Shown: positions 1 to 4,970, counted from the first letter of the stretch. The stretch: 5,056 nt of DNA from Bog-756 sp049521915 (GCA_049521915.1 JBEKOI010000290.1:1-5056); one strand, 5' to 3'. The notes: a model not told the origin generated them from the letters alone. Translations and numbers: made by a program.

Positions 1-217
1 GAGCGAACACGCTGGTGAGATCGAGAATGTGATTGCAGAGCCCTTCTGAATAACCGAATGGCTCCGATGTGAGGACCTGGCGAGCCCCCAACCGATCCGC
101 ACACCTTCTGACAGCGGCATTGATCTCGTCAAGCCGATTGAGTGCCTCCAGCAGGCCATTGAGAATGTCGAGTCGATCTTCGGCCTTTTGCCGATCGAAT
201 CTCCCATACCGCCGAAC
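1..217 (-). pseudogene. GyrA/ParC-like type IIA topoisomerase subunit A, internal fragment
   Basis: Reading the minus strand from 217 towards 1 gives about 72 codons without a stop that resemble the long-helix region of DNA gyrase subunit A just after its N-terminal catalytic core. Visible pieces in order are VRRYGRFDRQKAEDRLDIL, then GLLEALNRLDEI, then AVRRCADRLGARQVL, then EPFGYSEGLCNHILDLT. The family pattern here is RR..(F/Y)...KA..R.HIL.GL..AL..LDEVI..IR, a spaced AR..L, and ILD(M/L). The spacing PFG-x-S-x5-HILDLT resembles the second, gyrase-like topoisomerases of some actinobacteria more than housekeeping GyrA; that is inference from memory. The frame has a TGA at 233-235 and no ATG, GTG or TTG between that stop and the conserved block. 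About 400 expected upstream residues are absent, including the catalytic tyrosine. The piece is therefore a 5'-truncated remnant or lies downstream of a frameshift. After DLT the expected L-x-R-L-T is not seen in this frame, so a second lesion may lie near the window edge. Confidence 0.7.
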
Positions 218-360
218 ATTGTTCCAGTTGCGTCACCGCACCACGAAACACAGGTGCGACGACTGCCTCCAGCCGCCCGTTACCCACCGCGAAATCCAAC
301 AGGTGGCACCCAGCCGAACGTGCTGGACGCTCCCACTGCCCGAGGGCGACACTGGTACGC

Positions 361-588
361 ATGACGAAGCGACTGAGGGTGCTGGCGGCAACGGCGATCT
401 GTGCCGGGCTGGCGGGTTGCGGCGGGAATGGACCTGGTGCTTCGTCTTCGGTGACCCCAACCACTGGGACTTGCGCAATGGTCACACCCTCCCAAAAGTG
501 CCCTCCGGGTGAGCAGGTCACAGCAAAGAGCTTTCTCACCAATACGGCGTGGCAGCAGCAGTGGATCGTACCCCTACCGCCAAAGTAG
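361..588 (+). CDS. Small predicted lipoprotein, possibly nonsense-interrupted
   Basis: The 75-residue product opens with a lipoprotein signal peptide: a basic n-region (K3, R4, R6), a hydrophobic stretch VLAATAICAG, and the lipobox L17-A18-G19-C20 followed by GGN. After lipidation of Cys20 the mature part would be anchored to the outer face of the membrane. It starts with a Gly/Ser/Thr/Pro-rich linker (about residues 21-38), then a short segment with C40 and C49, and ends in WQQQWIVPLPPK. I recognise no domain. The SD is poor: only a GAGGG about 14 bases upstream. The same frame continues without another stop from 589 to a TAA at 688-690, with codons mostly ending in G or C. The TAG at 586-588 may therefore cut a longer, roughly 109-residue protein. 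The gene overlaps only antisense open frames that have no family features. The signal peptide is the main evidence; its function is unknown. Confidence 0.5.
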   Translation: MTKRLRVLAATAICAGLAGCGGNGPGASSSVTPTTGTCAMVTPSQKCPPGEQVTAKSFLTNTAWQQQWIVPLPPK

Positions 589-661
589 GTGCGGGTGGTC
601 AATTCGACGGACGAGATGACGAACTGTAGATGTGACCCCGAAGACCGGGACACCGAGAGCG

Positions 662-693
662 TTGACGGTCCGCATGTGGGGTGCATGTAAGTT
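662..693 (+). promoter_or_regulatory. Weak candidate promoter for the MDMPI-family gene
   Basis: TTGACG (662-667) is a good -35 hexamer and TAAGTT (688-693) fits the TANNNT -10 pattern. The 20-base spacer is longer than the usual 16-19, so the pairing is doubtful. Transcription would begin near 700 and give a leader of about 40 bases containing the SD at 730-736. Confidence 0.28.
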
Positions 694-740
694 GTACGCG
701 AAGAGAACGCTACGTCGCTCACTGTGCCGGGAGGAGACCG

Positions 741-1403
741 ATGACGCTCGGACGGACCGTGGTAATGCCAGGGATGATCGAGGAGTACCGGGCCTTTTCG
801 GGATTGCTCCGGAGCCTCTCCGCCGATGAGTGGCGCGCACCCAGTCGCTGTGAGGGATGGACTGCAGCCGATGTCGCCGGACATGTAGTCGGTCAGATCA
901 CCGACGTGAGCGTGCTCCGACTCGACGGGCTCGGCACACCGGAAGTAACCGATCGCCAGGTGCGTGAGCGGCGTGGTCGTGGGCCGAAGGATCTGGCCGA
1001 TGAACTCGACGCCTCTACGGAATCCGCCGCCGCTTTGGCGGCTGCTTTCGACGACCAGGCGTGGGACGCTCCGGGTCCGCCCGGGACGCCGGGCACCCTC
1101 GGCCAGGGCCTGGAATCGCTGTGGTTCGACACCTTCCTGCATGCAGACGATATTCGGCAGGCGGTCGGCCGTTCGCCGGTACTGGGTGACGGCCTGCTTC
1201 CCTCGGTGTCGCACATCTCCCAGATCCTGACCGATCAGGAATGGCGTCCAGCCACGTTGCGCCTCGACGGGATCGCCGAGTTCCCCGTCTCTGGGGGAGG
1301 TCAGGCCATCTCCGGTGACCCGATGACCTTCATCCTGGTCTCGACCGGCCGGGCCGAGCCCAGCCTCATGGGGTTGGACGAGTCGGTGAACATTTACCGC
1401 TGA
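741..1403 (+). CDS. Maleylpyruvate isomerase family mycothiol-dependent enzyme (DinB-like metalloprotein)
   Basis: This is a 220-residue protein of the MDMPI/DinB-like superfamily. Those enzymes hold a divalent metal on a four-helix bundle and, where tested, transfer or use the thiol mycothiol in the actinobacterial cytosol. The N-terminal signature is W31-x-A-P-S-R-C-E-G-W40, then DVAGH with His48 as the first predicted metal ligand. The second helix-borne site is W128-F-D-T-F-L-H134-x-D-D-I-R; Asp130 and His134 sit four apart, where characterised MDMPI has Glu and His. Residues about 150-220 form the SCP2-like C-terminal part, ending in SGDP, a TGR and the typical LDESVNIYR tail. The ATG at 741 is chosen because GGAGGAG ends four bases before it; the open frame extends upstream to 681, but that extension has no SD or family similarity. 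No ring-cleavage (gentisate) genes are adjacent, so true maleylpyruvate isomerase activity is unlikely and the substrate is unknown. The gene appears to be transcribed alone. Confidence 0.92.
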   Translation: MTLGRTVVMPGMIEEYRAFSGLLRSLSADEWRAPSRCEGWTAADVAGHVVGQITDVSVLRLDGLGTPEVTDRQVRERRGRGPKDLADELDASTESAAALAAAFDDQAWDAPGPPGTPGTLGQGLESLWFDTFLHADDIRQAVGRSPVLGDGLLPSVSHISQILTDQEWRPATLRLDGIAEFPVSGGGQAISGDPMTFILVSTGRAEPSLMGLDESVNIYR

Positions 1404-1420
1404 ACCGGGTGCGCAATGGA

Positions 1421-1445
1421 GGAACCGAATCTTCGAATCGGGTCC
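1421..1445 (+). terminator. Imperfect hairpin after the MDMPI-family gene
   Basis: GGAACCGA (1421-1428) can pair with TCGGGTCC (1438-1445) with one A-G mismatch around a nine-base loop, 17 bases after the stop codon. There is no T-run, which is common for actinobacterial terminators but leaves the call weak. Confidence 0.25.
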
Positions 1446-1686
1446 CCTGGAACTCGGCTGACTCGGCAGTGACGGCCATCGTCCCAGTCCTGGTGTTCTT
1501 CCGTGCGTCCATCGCTGCCCTTGGAAGCTCTGACTGAAGCCACACCTGCCGGTAGGCGGAAGTTGCCATCGCCAAACTCTAGATCTCCACCCCACTGCGA
1601 ACCCGCATGAGAACGCCCCCGATTGCCGGGAGCGAGTCGGCTATCGACCGTGGCTGACTGGCACCCCATAGGCACGACGGGCTTCG

Positions 1687-1697
1687 TCACACTGTGA
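1687..1697. promoter_or_regulatory. Short perfect dyad TCACA-C-TGTGA, possible operator
   Basis: The 5-base arms TCACA (1687-1691) and TGTGA (1693-1697) flank a single C, 32 bases before the zinc-ribbon start codon. The position suits a regulator site or the edge of a promoter. Arms this short can arise by chance, and the orientation is inverted relative to the CRP pattern TGTGA-N6-TCACA. Confidence 0.25.
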
Positions 1698-1729
1698 GAC
1701 CATGAGAGCTGCGGCAAAAGAGGAGCGTC

Positions 1730-2023
1730 ATGGTGGTTTCCGGCGGCATGGGATGGAAAACTCCAGCTATCGCTGATGCGGTGCTGGGGGACAAGGTCAG
1801 GCACGCACACCCAATCGGCACCGTGGAGCTGACATGCCCAGCCTGCAGGGTGCCTCGGCAGATGAACTGCTACAGGTTCGCTGACGGCCCGTTTGGAACT
1901 CACAAGGCTCTGCATTTCCTTTGCCCAACCTGCGGTGGAACCTGGACCGTGGACAAGTCTGACAGCGAAAAGGTCCTGGCATCCATGAGAACAATCACTG
2001 ACGGCGAGCAAGGGGTCTCGTAG
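1730..2023 (+). CDS. Small zinc-ribbon-like protein of unknown function
   Basis: This is a 97-residue soluble protein with two CxxC knuckles: C36-P-A-C39 and C65-P-T-C68, the second followed by GGTW. A further Cys lies at 47. The 25-residue spacing between knuckles and the beta-prone stretches around them (TVELTCPACR and LHFLCPTCGG) fit a rubredoxin/zinc-ribbon fold binding one Zn2+. Such folds serve in nucleic-acid binding or as structural modules, so the role is not determined. The N-terminal 30 residues and the acidic/polar tail have no recognisable motif. The ATG at 1730 is preceded by AGAGGAG (1719-1725) four bases away, which decides the start over the internal Met7. There is no signal peptide or membrane segment. 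It sits 90 bases before the next plus-strand gene, close enough for co-transcription but not proven. Confidence 0.75.
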   Translation: MVVSGGMGWKTPAIADAVLGDKVRHAHPIGTVELTCPACRVPRQMNCYRFADGPFGTHKALHFLCPTCGGTWTVDKSDSEKVLASMRTITDGEQGVS

Positions 2024-2113
2024 GGAGTTTGGGTATCCCCGACCGATGCCGGCTTGATGGGGCAGATAGCAAAGGCGTCGGCTACCGTGCGAAGGTCACG
2101 AGAGGAGCCCACC

Positions 2114-2377
2114 GTGTACGCGATCGTTGCAAACGTCCGTGTTGAAGATCCCGAAGCCGCTCGTATCCTTTTGCCCGAGGCCAGGGAAGCTGTCGTGTCA
2201 CGTGCCCCCGGCATCGTCGGCGGCTACTGGCTTGAACCGGTCAACGGGATCGGAACGTCGGTTCTCGTCTTCGAGACCAAGGAATACGCAGATCAGGCTG
2301 CCAAGTACCCGCTGCCTCCTCTGCCCGGTGTCACGTTGCTTGACCTGACAATCCGAGAGGTATTCGCCCACGTATGA
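2114..2377 (+). CDS. Dimeric alpha/beta-barrel (ferredoxin-like fold) hypothetical protein
   Basis: The product is 87 residues long, which is usual for small ABM/YdhR-like dimeric barrel proteins. The order of predicted elements is beta (Y2-V10), helix (P13-S29), the turn A-P-G-I-V-G-G-Y, beta (34-41), beta (T48-E54), helix (K56-Y65), a Pro-rich loop PLPPLPG, and beta (L75-F84). The P-G-(I/F)-x-G-G-Y-W turn followed by a strand ending FETKE is common in actinobacterial members. These act as small monooxygenases, isomerases or ligand-binding proteins; no catalytic residue can be assigned here. The GTG at 2114 is chosen because AGAGGAG (2101-2107) lies six bases upstream. An earlier in-frame TTG at 2054 would add 20 basic residues without an SD. 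The gene ends 57 bases from the convergent end of vapC, and its stop codon lies within a 10-base palindrome. Confidence 0.82.
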   Translation: MYAIVANVRVEDPEAARILLPEAREAVVSRAPGIVGGYWLEPVNGIGTSVLVFETKEYADQAAKYPLPPLPGVTLLDLTIREVFAHV

Positions 2378-2384
2378 GATCTCA
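2375..2384. repeat. Ten-base palindrome TGAGATCTCA at the stop codon
   Basis: The palindrome begins with the TGA stop of the alpha/beta-barrel gene and leads into the 57-base gap between convergent genes. As RNA it cannot form a good hairpin because it has no loop. No clear bidirectional terminator with a long stem was found in 2378-2434. Confidence 0.4.
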
Positions 2385-2434
2385 GGCGGTGACCCCTACC
2401 GGCTTGGGGCTCCACCCGGCGAGATGGGTCGAAG

Positions 2435-2854
2435 CTATCCAGACGACCAAGGGTTGATGAGCTCAATTCCGACTTCGGCGAAGTCCCTTTCACTTCTTGT
2501 CGCCAGAAATGCGTTATTGGCCCGGCAGATCGCAGCGATCTGGGCGTCGTAGCCGCTGATCGGCGTCCCTTGACGATCGCGATGGTCCACGATCTCTGGG
2601 TAGACCGTGGCCGCAGCTACATCGAATGGGAGGACGTCGTCAGCAAACCGGCTGAACACATCCACCGCAGCTTCCCGTAGCGTGTCCTTCCGTCTGCCGC
2701 TGGGTAGCCGTTCGATGCCGCACAGAATTTCGGCCAGCGTGATTGCCGTGATTCGCAGCTCATGATGGCCTTGTTCCGACACCCATGCTCGAACTGCAGA
2801 TGCGGGTTCGACCCGCATCAGCTCCGACACCACGTTGGTGTCAGAGCTGATCAC
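2435..2854 (-). CDS. vapC: Type II toxin VapC, PIN-domain ribonuclease (FitB-like)
   Basis: This is a 139-residue PIN-domain protein, the full family length. It is expected to be a Mg2+-dependent endoribonuclease that cuts RNA (often tRNA or rRNA in related toxins) and slows growth when its antitoxin is lost. The four acidic active-site residues are visible: D5 in SSDTNVVSELM, E42 in AITLAEILCGIERL, D103 in ISGYDAQIAAI, and D124 in ATRSERDF. The run LPSGRR, then VLPFD, then TPISGYDAQIAA, then INPW at the end is the FitB/StbB subgroup pattern. Translation starts at a GTG whose last two bases belong to the TGA stop of the antitoxin (GTGA, 2854-2851), so the pair is probably translationally coupled. 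No frameshift or lost catalytic residue is seen, so it should be active. Its target RNA cannot be inferred. Confidence 0.95.
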   Translation of the reverse strand: MISSDTNVVSELMRVEPASAVRAWVSEQGHHELRITAITLAEILCGIERLPSGRRKDTLREAAVDVFSRFADDVLPFDVAAATVYPEIVDHRDRQGTPISGYDAQIAAICRANNAFLATRSERDFAEVGIELINPWSSG

Positions 2855-3096
2855 GTTGTGAAATCGACAGCTCGTGGCGGTGCGGAACGGGGCGGGAGGT
2901 CGAGGTCAACACCACCGAGTTCACCAAATCGTGCCGCGAGTGCTTCAAAGAGCTCTTCTTCGTCCTCTGGCTCCCGAACCGCTTCGATGAGAATCGCCCG
3001 CATTTCGGCCTCCATCGACCGATCATGAGCAGCAGCCCGTACCTGCAGTCGCTCTCTCACGGTGTCGTCCAACTTCTGAATGCTCACTGCCGCCAT
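2851..3096 (-). CDS. vapB: Antitoxin VapB, ribbon-helix-helix (FitA-like)
   Basis: This 81-residue antitoxin neutralises the adjacent VapC and is expected to repress its own promoter. Residues 2-9 (AAVSIQKL) form the beta strand that dimerises and inserts into the DNA major groove. Helix A covers about 10-23 and, after the HDRS turn, helix B about 28-41 (MEAEMRAILIEAV); this is the FitA-type RHH fold. The acidic segment PEDEEEL leads to the C-terminal toxin-binding tail, which includes GELGGVDLDLPPRSAPPRA, typical of FitA-like antitoxins; in this class an Arg often reaches into the PIN active site. The ATG at 3096 is preferred over an upstream in-frame start at 3132. It is preceded by GAGGTGAGG four bases away, and the upstream 12 residues do not match the family. 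The tandem 8-mers at 3109-3125 lie 13 bases upstream and are a candidate operator. Confidence 0.93.
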   Translation of the reverse strand: MAAVSIQKLDDTVRERLQVRAAAHDRSMEAEMRAILIEAVREPEDEEELFEALAARFGELGGVDLDLPPRSAPPRAVDFTT

Positions 3097-3108
3097 CGTC
3101 CTCACCTC

Positions 3109-3125
3109 TGCTAGCAATGCGAGCA
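3109..3125. promoter_or_regulatory. Candidate VapB operator: tandem TGCTAGCA / TGCGAGCA
   Basis: TGCTAGCA (3109-3116, a perfect 8-base palindrome) and TGCGAGCA (3118-3125, 7 of 8 identical) are nine bases apart start to start, roughly one helical turn. They sit immediately upstream of the vapB SD. RHH antitoxins bind paired short sites in just this position. From memory, the gonococcal FitA operator arm is TGCTATCA, which differs at one base. No confident -35/-10 pair for vapBC was found around it. Confidence 0.5.
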
Positions 3126-3257
3126 CTTCCAATCACCAACCGTCCATGGGATCCCTGCTCGACAGGAACCGGGCTGCAGGTAGATGCCTGTAAATGGCAG
3201 TCTGGCGGCGAGTGGTGACGGTGAGCCAGCCTGTAGGCGGGACACGGTCCCAGATGG

Positions 3258-3287
3258 CCCCTGAGCTGACGTTTTGTAGCTCGGGGG
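3258..3287. repeat. Strong hairpin-forming inverted repeat
   Basis: CCCCTGAGCT (3258-3267) pairs with AGCTCGGGGG (3278-3287) over ten base pairs with one G-T wobble, around the ten-base loop GACGTTTTGT. An outer pair GGTCCC (3246-3251) and GGGACC (3285-3290) partly competes with it. It lies about 160 bases upstream of vapB and 370 bases upstream of the MFS start, with no gene ending into it. A simple terminator role is therefore not obvious. Confidence 0.6.
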
Positions 3288-3296
3288 ACCCCTTCA

Positions 3297-3315
3297 GTCC
3301 TCAGAACGTCCTCAG
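3297..3315 (+). repeat. Tandem 8-mer GTCCTCAG x2, 11-base period
   Basis: GTCCTCAG occurs at 3297-3304 and 3308-3315 with AAC between. The 11-base period places both copies on the same DNA face. It is ten bases after the hairpin. The function is unknown; it could be a paired protein site or part of a mobile-element end. Confidence 0.5.
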
Positions 3316-3620
3316 TGAAATGGACAATTGCGGGTACTGACGGCGAGTGCGGGCAGGACGGATCGAATGCGATTGCAGGCCCGCGCTGGCCGCGGATCCT
3401 CGGGAGTCATTGAGATCCTTCGTCGACGCGGCGGTCCAACCGATGTGCAGTGCCCGTTCGCCGACTCAGTGTGGATTCGCGGCAGTGATCGAGCTGCCGT
3501 CAATCCGAATCCGTCACATGCGCCGGCACGCGCTGATCAGTCGTCAATGGCCGTGTTGGTGACTGCCACCCAACGGCACCCGGGGGCGTATGGATAAGTT
3601 CTCGGCGGATGTGATTGCAC

Positions 3621-3648
3621 TTGGGCCCGGGGTAGCCGGCCATAGTGT
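3621..3648 (+). promoter_or_regulatory. Promoter for the MFS gene, placing transcription start at the ATG
   Basis: TAGTGT (3643-3648) fits TANNNT and ends six bases before the ATG, so transcription should start at or next to the A of the start codon. TTGGGC (3621-3626) is a partial -35 with a 16-base spacer. No SD precedes the ATG, which agrees with leaderless translation, common in actinobacteria. Confidence 0.5.
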
Positions 3649-3654
3649 TCTCCG

Positions 3655-4896
3655 ATGGCTCGTGGTGGATTGCTCCGGAACCGTGACTTCCGACTGCTCT
3701 GGGGAGGGGAGACAATCAGCGAGCTGGGTAGTCAGGTGAGTCTCCTCGCCATCCCACTCGTCGCGGTGAACACTCTGGCTGCCACACCGTTTCAGATGGG
3801 AGCGCTGGCTGCGGTGTCCACAGCTGCATTCTTGGTTATCGGGCTGCCGGCCGGAGTCTGGGTCGATCGCCTTCGGCGGCGACGGGTCATGATCGCTTCA
3901 GACCTGGGACGCATCCTTGCTCTTGGATCGATACCGGTCGCCTATGCGCTCGGCGCCCTGCATCTCCCCCAGCTCTACATCGTTGCGCTGGCTTCGGGCG
4001 TCTTCACGGTGTTCTTCGACGTTGCCTACCAGTCGTACCTACCATCGCTCGTGGGCCGACAACATCTTGTCGAGGGCAACGCAAAGCTCACGGGTAGTCA
4101 GCAGGTCGCCCAAGTTGCCGGGCCGAGCCTTGCTGGAGGTCTCGTGCAAGCCGTCGGTGGACCATATGCAGTCGCGCTCGACGCGGCGAGTTTCCTCGTG
4201 TCTGCTGTAGCGGTCGGGGCCATCCGCACAGACGAACCGGTGCCAACGGTCCCCAAGGACGGACACCCAAGCCTTCGTCATGACATCGGTCAGGGCCTGC
4301 GGTTCGTCTTCGGCGACCGACTGCTGCGGGCGATCACCGCCACCACGGGAACGAGCAACTTCTTCAGCGGAATCCAAACCGCAGTCGAAGTCATCTTCCT
4401 GGTCAAAGTGGTCCACGCAAAACCGGTGGTCATCGGACTGCTCTTCGCCGCCGGCGGTGTGGGAGGGGTGTTCGCAGCCTTTCTGGCTTCGCCGATAGCC
4501 CGGTGGGTCGGCGGGGCGAGGGCCACGTTGATCAGCAGTTTCGCGGTAGCCGCGGGTTTGCTGATTCCTCTCGCCACTCCGGGGGCCGGCGTCCTCTTCT
4601 TTGGCGCCGGGTTGTTTCTCAGTTCGTTCGCTGTCGTCGTCTACAACATCAACCAAGTGAGCTTCCGGCAGCGATTGTGTCCGGACGGGATGCTCGGGCG
4701 CATGAATGCGACGATCCGGTTCGTGGTCTACGGGATACTCCCGATCGGGGCGATCGTCGGCGGGGCGATCGGCACGGCGATCGGATTACGACCAACATTG
4801 TGGGTCGCAGTGTCGGGCGAAGCCCTTGCTGGTATCTGGCTCCTCGCCTCACCTATTCGACACATGAAGGACTTCCCGGCCAATCGGTATGAGTGA
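3655..4896 (+). CDS. MFS exporter, MFS_3 / EntS-like drug or siderophore efflux family
   Basis: This 413-residue membrane protein is of normal length for a 12-helix major facilitator driven by the proton gradient. It opens with the family hallmark RNRDFRLLWGGETISELGS into helix 1 (about 20-40). Motif A lies between helices 2 and 3 at G67-x3-D71-R72-L-R-R-R-R. The MFS_3 signature follows: FFDVAYQSYLPSLV (120-133), then L138-V-E-G-N-A-K-L and VAQVAGPSLAGGLV (151-164). A hydrophilic central loop covers about 191-215 (TDEPVPTVPKDG and onward). The second half has helices near 258-280, 290-307, 311-332, 354-376 and 380-399, with a Gly-rich helix around 366-377. Relatives export enterobactin, macrolides or tetracyclines (EntS, Tap-like pumps); the substrate here cannot be told. 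The start is the ATG at 3655: no SD precedes it and no longer family-like extension exists, but a -10 element sits exactly where a leaderless mRNA needs it. No regulator gene is adjacent. Confidence 0.93.
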   Translation: MARGGLLRNRDFRLLWGGETISELGSQVSLLAIPLVAVNTLAATPFQMGALAAVSTAAFLVIGLPAGVWVDRLRRRRVMIASDLGRILALGSIPVAYALGALHLPQLYIVALASGVFTVFFDVAYQSYLPSLVGRQHLVEGNAKLTGSQQVAQVAGPSLAGGLVQAVGGPYAVALDAASFLVSAVAVGAIRTDEPVPTVPKDGHPSLRHDIGQGLRFVFGDRLLRAITATTGTSNFFSGIQTAVEVIFLVKVVHAKPVVIGLLFAAGGVGGVFAAFLASPIARWVGGARATLISSFAVAAGLLIPLATPGAGVLFFGAGLFLSSFAVVVYNINQVSFRQRLCPDGMLGRMNATIRFVVYGILPIGAIVGGAIGTAIGLRPTLWVAVSGEALAGIWLLASPIRHMKDFPANRYE

Positions 4897-4942
4897 TACT
4901 GACCAAGGGGAGTTGAGAACCGACCAGCGAACCAGCCGAAGG

Positions 4943-4970
4943 CGCCCACGACCGCCGGGTGGGCGGCGGT
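4943..4970 (+). terminator. Overlapping alternative hairpins after the MFS gene
   Basis: CGCCCAC (4943-4949) pairs perfectly with GTGGGCG (4959-4965). ACCGCCG (4951-4957) pairs perfectly with CGGCGGT (4964-4970). Both stems have seven base pairs, and only one can form at a time. Either could act as a T-less actinobacterial terminator 47-55 bases after the MFS stop. The mutual exclusion also permits an attenuator-like switch for a downstream gene. Confidence 0.4.

Larger units (their letters stand above)
1404..1729 (+). other. Gene-free interval between the MDMPI-family gene and the zinc-ribbon gene
   Basis: Neither strand shows a frame with family features or a convincing SD-start pair across these 326 bases. 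It contains an imperfect hairpin shortly after the upstream stop and a short perfect dyad near the downstream start, listed separately. Its length argues that the zinc-ribbon gene has its own promoter, but no good -35/-10 pair could be assigned. Confidence 0.6.
3126..3614. other. Gene-free region between divergent vapBC and the MFS gene
   Basis: This stretch of about 490 bases has no frame with recognisable domains. Open frames around 3312-3597 on both strands lack an SD and have biased, low-information compositions. It does hold a strong hairpin with an outer inverted repeat (3246-3290), a tandem 8-mer (3297-3315) and a short inverted repeat CCGCG-N5-CGCGG (3381-3395). These give it more structure than a plain divergent promoter region. 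Confidence 0.55.

Noticed and set aside
69..512. Plus-strand open frame of 147 codons
   Set aside because: It is antisense to the topoisomerase remnant and out of frame with the lipoprotein signal peptide. It has no SD and an Arg/Thr/Ser-rich shadow composition.
129..1595. Open frame of 488 codons on the minus strand
   Set aside because: It runs antisense through the lipoprotein and the well-supported MDMPI-family gene. It has no SD or coherent domain along its length and is rich in Arg, Gly, Ser and Pro, as expected for an antisense frame in GC-rich DNA.
1394..2011. Open frame of 205 codons on the minus strand
   Set aside because: It lies mostly antisense to the zinc-ribbon gene, which has a strong SD and CxxC pairs. 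The translation shows no recognisable motif.
2054..2113. N-terminal extension of the barrel protein from a TTG at 2054
   Set aside because: The extension has no SD and does not fit the ferredoxin-like fold, while AGAGGAG sits six bases before the GTG at 2114.
3097..3132. Upstream in-frame start for VapB at 3132
   Set aside because: It would add 12 residues ahead of the conserved MAAVSIQKLDD start, overlap the candidate operator, and ignore the good SD directly before 3096.
3328..3597. Plus-strand open frame of 89 codons, with competing frames at 3312-3503 and 3347-3562
   Set aside because: There is no SD, no recognisable family, and three overlapping frames are equally plausible. It is best left as non-coding until homologues are found.
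4039..4656. Open frame of 205 codons antisense to the MFS gene
   Set aside because: Its composition mirrors the sense transporter codons and contains no domain; the sense gene is unmistakable.
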